Source: JAYUKV01 sp043764135 (GTDB lineage Bacteria; Patescibacteriota; JACMRA01). Taken from it: a stretch of 12,965 nucleotides of DNA. The stretch's first letter is position 1, and each line of letters begins with the position of its first letter. Below the pieces are notes generated by a model. That model ran no database searches, was not told where the DNA came from, and saw only the letters and a list, made by a program, of their open reading frames with translations. Made by a program: the position numbers and the translations under genes. Location: the NCBI GenBank assembly GCA_043764135.1, contig JAYUKV010000071.1, forward strand, positions 1 to 12,965, in the 5' to 3' direction. Below, piece by piece: positions 1-6,247 of this stretch.

Positions 1-9
1 TTGTTTGAT

Positions 10-55
10 AAGGATAGGTGTGTGAACATATGAATTTCGCACCTATCTTTATCTT
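10..55 (+). terminator. Terminator of a gene upstream of the window
   Basis: Bases 10-22 pair with 38-50 in a 13 bp stem containing two G-U pairs, with a 15-base loop, followed by a T-rich run (tttatctttatat). This is a rho-independent terminator shape in the plus direction. The gene it would end lies outside the window. Confidence 0.7.
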
Positions 56-197
56 TATATATTTTTAGTGAAATTTACTCACAATTTGGGTTTTAAAAAG
101 TTATAATTCAACTGAAGCTTTACCTTATTTAGATACTTTTAATAAGTATAGAGAATATATAGAGGGTAATTTTAACACACAAGAACAAAAAACTACA

Positions 198-569
198 ATG
201 AATAACTTGATCATAAAGTATTTTGCTATTTTGGATGAAGGAAAGCCGTTAATGTTTAATGACGAGCAAGTATCAAAAGAAAAGATATATAAATTCTTAG
301 ATGATCTTAATAATTATATTGTCGATCTTACTGAAGTAAATGATACGATGAATTTGAATGAATACAAGACTTCGTTACAAACGAAAGAAACATACTCAGG
401 AATGTATGATAAATTTCCAGAATTTGAAAACGTGGTAGAGTTTCTTGTTGCAAGTTATTATTTAGATTATGATTCAGCCTCATTATTTATTTATGATTTA
501 ATTGATATCGAAAAAACATCTTCATCAAAAGATTTGCTTATTCAACTATTAAAAAACTCCATAATTTAA
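198..569 (+). CDS. Hypothetical protein, possibly the 3' part of a truncated gene
   Basis: A 123-residue acidic, Asp/Glu/Tyr-rich protein that is probably soluble and helical, with no signal peptide, membrane segment or motif I recognise. The first ATG is at 198, but the same frame stays open back to base 72, with a TGA at 69-71 and a TAG at 66-68. The extra residues (including STEALPYLDTFNKYREYIEG) look like real coding sequence, yet no ATG, GTG or TTG starts them. There is no SD sequence before the ATG. Either translation begins at 198, possibly from a TATAAT at 102-107, or this is a remnant whose 5' end was lost next to the terminator at 10-55. Being coding is moderately likely; function is unknown. 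Confidence 0.5.
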   Translation: MNNLIIKYFAILDEGKPLMFNDEQVSKEKIYKFLDDLNNYIVDLTEVNDTMNLNEYKTSLQTKETYSGMYDKFPEFENVVEFLVASYYLDYDSASLFIYDLIDIEKTSSSKDLLIQLLKNSII

Positions 570-750
570 AAATCAAGTAATATATCTTTCATTATGTGGA
601 TTGAAAAATATTTTTAATCAGACTTCAAATATTTACCAATCTTTTTTAATAATTTATTTAGAATTGATTATAAAGAGCTCATACACTAAAGTATAAAATC
701 TAAAATACATAAAATATGTAACACTGTTCTTGATTTTCGGTATTAATTTG

Positions 751-779
751 TTGACAGCCTACCTCCAATTTGTTATTGT
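751..779 (+). promoter_or_regulatory. Sigma70-type promoter of the exported protein gene at 836
   Basis: TTGACA at 751-756, a 17-base spacer and TATTGT at 774-779. This is a full-consensus -35 element with ideal spacing. Transcription would start near 786 and leave a leader of about 50 bases before the ATG at 836. Confidence 0.75.
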
Positions 780-835
780 AGTGATTAAAACTTTTAAAGC
801 TCTAAAACAACCAATTCACACAGAGTAAATCTATC

Positions 836-1381
836 ATGTTGAAGAATTTGCGCCCCATTAAACTAGCTGCTTTAGGAATGATTTCATTTTTAGCAACATT
901 TATGGTGTCCGTCTCAGCCACTCCAAAAGTTACTGATTCCGTTGGCTCAAAAAGCAATTTTGAAAATGTAATTACACTTAATGGTGAACCAGCAAATGCA
1001 ATTAACTGGTGTCCAGAAGTTATGCGATACGAGGTTAATCGTGGTAATTCAAGAGCCATTTATCATCAAAATAATTGTGGAAAAGTTTACATTCTAATGA
1101 ATGCAAGCGCTGCTAAAGACCTTGCTTACGATATCAAACAAACAAAACGACAACTAGAATATGCAGCCCAACAAGGAGGTTTGGTGACAGTACCATGGTT
1201 TATGCGTAAAATTGTTAGAGTTGTTAAGTTTGGTGTGCCTGCATCTGCTATTATTGGTCATTATGCATTTGTTAGTGATGATGTTGTTAACAAATTAGAA
1301 AGAGCTGCTGACAGGTCTGATAACATTTGGTTTGATACTCAGGCTGGTGCTTTATTTCACAATCCTGAAGTTAAGTATTAA
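836..1381 (+). CDS. Exported protein of unknown function (signal peptide)
   Basis: A 181-residue protein. Residues 1-28 form a classical signal peptide: a basic N-terminus (K3, R6, K9), a hydrophobic core and a V-S-A cleavage motif at 26-28. The mature part has two cysteines (C59 and C81) that could form a disulphide, a Gly/Val/Trp stretch around 114-121, and a moderately hydrophobic segment at 132-146 that is probably not a full membrane span. I do not recognise a family. The gene is monocistronic, with its own strong promoter (751-779) and an abutting terminator (1401-1418). Arginine codons are mixed CGN and AGR, unlike the AGA-dominated neighbours, and G+C is slightly higher. It may be an acquired or highly expressed secreted protein. 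The antisense frame at 802-1059 is its shadow. Confidence 0.8.
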   Translation: MLKNLRPIKLAALGMISFLATFMVSVSATPKVTDSVGSKSNFENVITLNGEPANAINWCPEVMRYEVNRGNSRAIYHQNNCGKVYILMNASAAKDLAYDIKQTKRQLEYAAQQGGLVTVPWFMRKIVRVVKFGVPASAIIGHYAFVSDDVVNKLERAADRSDNIWFDTQAGALFHNPEVKY

Positions 1382-1400
1382 CAACAGTTTTCTAGTTTAG

Positions 1401-1422
1401 AGAGGGGTATCCTCCTCTTTTT
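1401..1422 (+). terminator. Terminator after the exported protein gene
   Basis: A 7 bp stem (1401-1407 with 1412-1418, one G-U pair) closed by a TATC tetraloop and followed directly by a T run. It lies 20 bases past the TAA at 1379-1381. Confidence 0.8.
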
Positions 1423-1439
1423 ATATTCTTACATATTAT

Positions 1440-1619
1440 ATGTCTTATTTATTAATACTGACACTAGCTGTCATTTTCTATTATCTACTCGATAAATTAG
1501 TTAGCTATTTACTTACAAAGAAGTTTAAAAATTTATTAAAATATAAAGATTTTACTTGTACGTTAATATATTTTACATTTTTGTTACTATTGAATCTATT
1601 GAATGTTTTTAAAATTTAA
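1440..1619 (+). CDS. Possible small membrane protein (59 residues)
   Basis: An ATG-to-TAA frame of 59 codons. Residues 1-25 form a hydrophobic segment (begins MSYLLILTLAVIFYYLL), a Lys-rich middle follows (around 27-37), and residues 40-57 form a second hydrophobic segment (CTLIYFTFLLLLNLLNVF). A two-pass hairpin protein would fit. It begins just after the terminator of the previous gene, without an SD sequence and without a convincing -35, and a terminator-like hairpin follows at 1688-1715. In AT-rich DNA a Leu/Phe/Ile-rich frame this short can arise by chance, so the call is tentative. Confidence 0.35.
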   Translation: MSYLLILTLAVIFYYLLDKLVSYLLTKKFKNLLKYKDFTCTLIYFTFLLLLNLLNVFKI

Positions 1620-1687
1620 CTTGTATCTATTTGTAAAAACAATTATATCATAGAACGAATTCTTTTTATGAATTGTATTAGGTTAAG

Positions 1688-1715
1688 TACCCTGCATAAA
1701 ATGCAGAGTATTTTT
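1688..1715 (+). terminator. Terminator-like hairpin in the 1440-1885 intergenic region
   Basis: CTGCAT (1692-1697) pairs with ATGCAG (1701-1706) around an AAA loop. TAC/GTA pairs add to the stem across a C-A mismatch, and TTTTT follows at 1711-1715. It could end the small ORF at 1440 or a short non-coding transcript starting near 1656. Confidence 0.5.
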
Positions 1716-1862
1716 ATATACAATTCTTCCCAATTAATGTAGTATCATAATTAAATTTCTATTATTACTTCAAATTAATTTTAGTCTTTACAAAAATATT
1801 TTTTCTTCATGTGTAAGAAACAATAAGATTGAATTAAAATTGTAATTTGAAGTATAGAATTA

Positions 1863-1892
1863 AAAATAACCGAAACTAAATTCGGTTATTTT
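1863..1892 (-). terminator. metG terminator, overlapping the stop codon
   Basis: A perfect 12 bp inverted repeat (1863-1874 with 1881-1892) with a 6-base loop. Read on the minus strand it is followed by TTTTTAATTCT after a stem containing ACCGAA/TTCGGT. The metG stop (complement of 1886-1888) lies inside the upstream arm. The A/T flanks are symmetrical, so it may also work in the plus direction. Confidence 0.75.
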
Positions 1893-3334
1893 CTTATAAA
1901 TACAGGATTTATTTTAACTATTTCTCCTTCAAGTGCTTTTGTTAGATATTGAGATGTTTCAGGCATGAATGGGTATAGGTGCTTACTAATATCCTTAAGT
2001 AAGTTGATAGAAGAGCCCAAAACTTCCTTGATTCTTTGTTGTTGATCAATTTCTTTACTTAATTCCCATGGTTTTGTATTTTCTAGGTATTCATTACCTT
2101 GAGAACAAGCCTTAAAAATCTCATCAAATGCAAGTTTACAATCTCCTTCTTCAAAAAAATCATGATACTTATCCCAGTTGTAACTAGATTCGTTAGAAGA
2201 GAGATCATAACCGAATTTTGAAGCGAGAGTTGTTACTCTTGTAAAAATATTACCTAGGTTATTAGCTAGAAAAGTATTATAATTTGCTTTTATAATATCT
2301 CTATTAAAGTTTGAATCTCCAAAAATATTAATTTCATGTAAGAATATAAACCTTGTTTCATCAATTGTATAATCAGTCAAAACTTGTTCTGGTGTTATAA
2401 CGTTACCTAGACTTTTGGACATTTTGATTCCATTGTCATCGTTTATCATACCGTGAGCAATACATCTAATAGGCAAGGGTACATCAAGAGCAACTAGAAG
2501 CGCTGGGAAAATTACCAAATGGAACTTGGAAATTTCTTTTGAGCAATACATTAGATCAATAGGGTATTGATCTCTAAGTTTATTTACTATTTCATTATCT
2601 GCTAGTGTCTCAAGCTCTGATTCTGTAAATAGTGCAGAACAATAATTTAACAATGCTTCAAACCATACATACATCACTTGACTAGAATCATTAGTAACTT
2701 CAATTCCCCAAGGTAATCTAGATTTTTCACGACTGCATGAAATATCTTGTAAACCTTGGTTGATAAAAGAACGCCATTCATTAGCAATATTTGATGGTTT
2801 AAGTTTTACTTGATTTAAGAAATCTAAAACCTCATTTTCAAAATTAGATAATCTAAAAAAGTAATTAGTTTCTTCCATCTCAATTGGCTTGGTCAAATGA
2901 ACTGGACAACACCCTTCTTCAGTAAGTTGAGTAGGTGCGTAAAAATCTTCACATCCTACGCAGTACAATCCTTTATAGTCTTTTTTAAAAATATGATTAT
3001 TTTTTTGAAGAACTCTGAATATAGCTTGTGAGAATAGAATATGTCTTTTTGAGTGAGTTGGTACAAATTCAGAATATTCTACATTAAATTTTTTCCAAAG
3101 ATCCACAAATATTTTACCTGTTTGGTCCACAAAAAACTCAGGAGCAATATTCTCTTTAATTGCTGCTTGATATATTTTTAGACCGTGTTGATCTAATCCC
3201 ATTGTAAGAAATGGCTTTGAAGCTTTGATATATTTTTGATATTTATATAATGTATCAGTATAAAGACCTTCTAGCAAATGCCCTAAATGTGGGGCAGCAT
3301 TAGTATAGGGTATTGGTGTTGTAATGATATACAT
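1886..3334 (-). CDS. metG: Methionyl-tRNA synthetase
   Basis: Class I cytosolic enzyme that attaches methionine to tRNA-Met using ATP. Numbered from the start at 3334 (482 residues): ITTPIPY leads into the HIGH-type motif PHLGH (15-19), KMSKS is at 304-308, and a single-zinc knuckle is formed by C125-x2-C128 and C143-x2-H146, as in Thermus-type MetRS. An anticodon-binding helical domain follows and the protein ends without the EMAP/Trbp111-like C-terminal dimer domain, so it is the short form. The usual GTDEHG segment reads GLDQHG (46-51). The frame is open to an ATG at 3376, but a TTGACA-17-TAATAA promoter lies inside those 14 extra codons and would start transcription at about the 3334 ATG. 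Family members also begin directly with this ITTPI strand, so I choose 3334. It is divergent from secA and probably a single-gene transcript. Confidence 0.95.
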   Translation of the reverse strand: MYIITTPIPYTNAAPHLGHLLEGLYTDTLYKYQKYIKASKPFLTMGLDQHGLKIYQAAIKENIAPEFFVDQTGKIFVDLWKKFNVEYSEFVPTHSKRHILFSQAIFRVLQKNNHIFKKDYKGLYCVGCEDFYAPTQLTEEGCCPVHLTKPIEMEETNYFFRLSNFENEVLDFLNQVKLKPSNIANEWRSFINQGLQDISCSREKSRLPWGIEVTNDSSQVMYVWFEALLNYCSALFTESELETLADNEIVNKLRDQYPIDLMYCSKEISKFHLVIFPALLVALDVPLPIRCIAHGMINDDNGIKMSKSLGNVITPEQVLTDYTIDETRFIFLHEINIFGDSNFNRDIIKANYNTFLANNLGNIFTRVTTLASKFGYDLSSNESSYNWDKYHDFFEEGDCKLAFDEIFKACSQGNEYLENTKPWELSKEIDQQQRIKEVLGSSINLLKDISKHLYPFMPETSQYLTKALEGEIVKINPVFIRK

Positions 3335-3341
3335 AATCAAA

Positions 3342-3370
3342 TTATTAATCCTAACTAACAATTTTGTCAA
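3342..3370 (-). promoter_or_regulatory. metG promoter, apparently leaderless
   Basis: On the minus strand, TTGACA (3370-3365), a 17-base spacer and TAATAA (3347-3342), followed by 7 bases and the ATG at 3334. The expected transcription start falls on or next to the start codon, so there is no room for an SD sequence. Confidence 0.7.
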
Positions 3371-3466
3371 AAACATATTTCTTATTTCTTTTTTCCTTTA
3401 ACTTGATTATTTTACAAAAAAAAATAATCATATAAAGCGAATATAAAAACCACTTAAAAATCAAAC

Positions 3467-3490
3467 ATTCTTGACAATTATGTTAAGAAT
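3467..3490. promoter_or_regulatory. Operator-like palindrome over the secA -35 element
   Basis: ATTCTTGACA (3467-3476), a 4-base spacer ATTA, then TGTTAAGAAT (3481-3490). The arms are inverted repeats matching at 9 of 10 positions. The left arm ends exactly with the TTGACA -35 hexamer, so a dimeric protein bound here would compete with RNA polymerase at secA. The regulator is unknown; divergent metG starts about 130 bases away. Confidence 0.5.
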
Positions 3491-3501
3491 AGCGATATAA
3501 A
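3471..3501 (+). promoter_or_regulatory. secA promoter
   Basis: TTGACA at 3471-3476, with either GATATA at 3494-3499 (17-base spacer) or TATAAA at 3496-3501 (19-base spacer) as -10. The leader would be about 20-25 bases and contains AGAAG (3517-3521), a weak SD-like run 7 bases before the ATG at 3529. Confidence 0.65.
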
Positions 3502-3528
3502 GTATATTATTTTTTCAGAAGAATTACT

Positions 3529-6240
3529 ATGTCAAATCAAGAAACAACCAATACCACTGTAGTAAATGTTTTAAAACCAACCAAAAAAGATAAAAGTGTA
3601 ATCTCAAGAGAAAGAGGTGCTTTTAACTATGTTGCGGACAGATTACTTGGTGAAAAAAGAGAACTAAAGAAATACTGGAGTAGAGTTAGCTCAATCACAG
3701 ATCTAGAACCAAAAATCGCATCTTTAACAGATGAAGAGTTAAAAAATAAAACTTTTGAATTCAGACAAAGGTTAAAGGGTTTAACAGGTAATGAACTTGC
3801 AAAAAAACTCGACGATATACTTCCTGAAGCATTTGCAGTTGTAAGAGAAGCTGCATTTAGAGCCATTGGACAGAAACACTATCCAGTTCAATTGATTGGA
3901 GGTATGGTTCTGAATGAAGGTAGAATTGCCGAAATGAGAACTGGAGAAGGTAAAACTCTTGTTGGTACATTAACAACATATTTGAACGCTTTACCAGAAC
4001 AAAATCAAGTACATGTAGTAACCGTAAACGATTACCTTGCAAGAAGAGACGCATCTTGGATGGGCCAAATATATAACTTCCTAGGTTTAACCGTAGGCGT
4101 AATCCAGAACCAATCACAATTCTATTTTGAGTTTGGAGCTCAAGGAGATGCTATCGCTAGAGAGAAAAGAAAACAAGGATTAGTTGATTCTCTTGAAGAC
4201 GGTGAAATGGAGGGCAGAACTGTACTTGATGTTGAGAACTTAGTTCCTTGTGATCGTAAGAGATCTTACTGGGACCTTGAGAACAATATTCCAGTTGATA
4301 TTGTTTATGGTGTTAACTCAGAATTTGGCTTTGATTATTTAAGAGATAATTTAGCAGTTTTACCATCTGAAATTGTACAAAGAGCAGGTCATAAAGTTGC
4401 TGTTATTGACGAGGTTGACTCAATTTTAATTGACGAAGCTAGAACTCCGCTTATCATATCACAACCAGGAGCAACCCCTTCTGCAAGATATAAACAATTT
4501 ACTGCAATTGCTCGTAAATTAACACCAATCGAAGATTATACAGTAGATGATAAAATCAAATCATGTTTCTTAACACCAGAAGGAATTCAAAAAGTAGAAC
4601 AACTAATTGGAAGTTCAGATCTTTATGGAAATCCAGAAAACTTGAACTTAGTTTACCACATTGATGTAGCCCTAAGATCTCAAAACTGTTATAAAAGAGA
4701 AGTAGACTACGTTGTAAAAGACAATGAAATTGTACTTGTTGACACTTCGACAGGTAGAATGATGTACGGTAGAAGATATTCAGAAGGATTGCACCAAGCT
4801 CTTGAATCTAAAGAAGGAATAGAAATCAAAGCAGAAAGCTACACAGCCGCTTCAATCACATATCAAAACTACTTCAAACTCTATGATAAACTATCTGGTA
4901 TGACTGGTACTGCCTCAACAGAATCAGAAGAATTAGATAAGACTTACAAGTTAGTTGTTGTTACTATCCCTACAAACAAACCAATGGTAAGAAAAGACTA
5001 CGTAGATAAAATCTTCAAAAATGAAGAAGGTAAGTTCAAATCAGTTGTAAAGGACATTGCAAAAATTAATGCTACAGGTCAACCTATCCTAGTTGGTACA
5101 TCATCAATCCAAAAGAATGAAATACTATCTTCATTATTACAACAAGCTGGGATCAAGCATTCAGTATTAAACGCTAAGAACCACGAACAAGAAGCTAGAA
5201 TTATCTCTAATGCAGGTAAAATTGGTTCTGTTGTAATAGCGACTAACATCGCAGGTAGAGGTGTGGATATTAAGTTAGGTGGAGAAAAACCTGAATCTGA
5301 AGCAGATATTGTTAACTGGAGAGCTCAACGAGATAAAGTAATTGAACTTGGTGGTTTGTATGTAATAGGTACAGAAAGACATGAATCTAGACGTATCGAT
5401 AATCAGTTAAGAGGAAGATCAGGAAGACAAGGAGATGCGGGTTGTTCTCAATTTTATATTGCATTAAACGATGAGATCTTGAGAAACTTTGGTGAGGATA
5501 GATTAAAGATTTACCAAGCATTGCCTATTCCTGATGATGAACCAATTCAAATGGGATTAATAGCTAGACTGATCGAAGAAGCTCAAAAGAAGATTGAATC
5601 ATACCATTACGATTCAAGAAAGAATGTAATGGAACATGACGATGTAATAAACAAACAAAGATCTGTTATATATACTAAGAGAATGAATATTCTTACCAAT
5701 AATGGATTTGATGAAAGAGCGGAATTACAAAAAACTTTAACTAGAGAAATAGCTAGAAATCTTGAAGAACTACCTTCAATCAATCTAAAAAAGATTGATA
5801 ATTATCAAGCAGATTTAATCAAACTTTCTGAAAACTTAAAGAGAATTCACCCGCTTCCACATTTTGAAGTAAGTGAACTAAAAAAGACTATTGTGAATAA
5901 CAAAAAATCTCTAAATAAAATGGTTCCAGAATTATCAGAAAAAACATTTACAGCTTTATCAGATAAATGGAAAATCTATAATACCAAAGTTCAACATGGT
6001 ATGGGAAGATATCTTTACTTAAGAGGAATAGATAACTTATGGACTGAGCATTTGATAACTATTGATTACCTAGCTGACTCAGTAAGATTTGTAGGTTATT
6101 CTCAAAAAACACCACTTACAGAATACAAAAGAGAGGGTATGAGATTATTCCTTGAGTTACTCAAAGAGATTGATAAAGAAATTGCAAGAACTGCATTTAA
6201 AGTAAGTCCTGATCTTGTAAATCCAGAACTACTTAACTAA
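3529..6240 (+). CDS. secA: Preprotein translocase ATPase SecA
   Basis: The motor that pushes unfolded preproteins through the SecYEG channel using ATP. The 903-residue sequence shows the family order: Walker A RTGEGKTL (137-144), a VTVNDYLARRD segment (164-174), GFDYLRDN (267-274), Walker B VIDEVDS (292-298) with IDEARTPLII following, then the second helicase lobe with NIAGRGVDIKLGG and the GTERHESRRIDNQLRGRSGR arginine-finger region, and the C-terminal scaffold LW..HL...D.L....R..GYSQKTPL.EYK. Between residues about 192 and 257, where E. coli SecA has only a short link, there is an insertion of roughly 45-50 residues. The protein ends at LVNPELLN without the zinc-binding SEC-C tail, so binding to SecB or lipid through that tail is not expected. 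It probably shares a transcript with the next gene, 7 bases downstream. Confidence 0.98.
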   Translation: MSNQETTNTTVVNVLKPTKKDKSVISRERGAFNYVADRLLGEKRELKKYWSRVSSITDLEPKIASLTDEELKNKTFEFRQRLKGLTGNELAKKLDDILPEAFAVVREAAFRAIGQKHYPVQLIGGMVLNEGRIAEMRTGEGKTLVGTLTTYLNALPEQNQVHVVTVNDYLARRDASWMGQIYNFLGLTVGVIQNQSQFYFEFGAQGDAIAREKRKQGLVDSLEDGEMEGRTVLDVENLVPCDRKRSYWDLENNIPVDIVYGVNSEFGFDYLRDNLAVLPSEIVQRAGHKVAVIDEVDSILIDEARTPLIISQPGATPSARYKQFTAIARKLTPIEDYTVDDKIKSCFLTPEGIQKVEQLIGSSDLYGNPENLNLVYHIDVALRSQNCYKREVDYVVKDNEIVLVDTSTGRMMYGRRYSEGLHQALESKEGIEIKAESYTAASITYQNYFKLYDKLSGMTGTASTESEELDKTYKLVVVTIPTNKPMVRKDYVDKIFKNEEGKFKSVVKDIAKINATGQPILVGTSSIQKNEILSSLLQQAGIKHSVLNAKNHEQEARIISNAGKIGSVVIATNIAGRGVDIKLGGEKPESEADIVNWRAQRDKVIELGGLYVIGTERHESRRIDNQLRGRSGRQGDAGCSQFYIALNDEILRNFGEDRLKIYQALPIPDDEPIQMGLIARLIEEAQKKIESYHYDSRKNVMEHDDVINKQRSVIYTKRMNILTNNGFDERAELQKTLTREIARNLEELPSINLKKIDNYQADLIKLSENLKRIHPLPHFEVSELKKTIVNNKKSLNKMVPELSEKTFTALSDKWKIYNTKVQHGMGRYLYLRGIDNLWTEHLITIDYLADSVRFVGYSQKTPLTEYKREGMRLFLELLKEIDKEIARTAFKVSPDLVNPELLN

Positions 6241-6247
6241 TCTTAGT

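Larger units (their letters stand above)
1382..1885. other. Long AT-rich intergenic stretch between the exported protein gene and metG
   Basis: About 500 bases with no recognisable gene. It holds the terminator at 1401-1422, a possible 59-codon membrane ORF at 1440-1619, a promoter-like pair at 1621-1649, a hairpin with T tail at 1688-1715 enclosed by a 9-base inverted repeat (1670-1678 and 1718-1726), a 12-base inverted repeat (1766-1777 and 1843-1854), and the metG terminator from 1863 onward. I see no tRNA, IS or CRISPR signature. Confidence 0.6.

Noticed and set aside
570..750. Extra gene or structured RNA before the promoter at 751
   Set aside because: Only very short frames and A/T-only hairpins are present; nothing exceeds what AT-rich DNA gives by chance.
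802..1059. Minus-strand 85-residue frame
   Set aside because: It is antisense to the exported protein gene, which has a promoter, signal peptide and terminator; the antisense frame has none.
3627..4117. Two minus-strand frames inside secA
   Set aside because: Shadows of a highly conserved gene, with no start context or domain.
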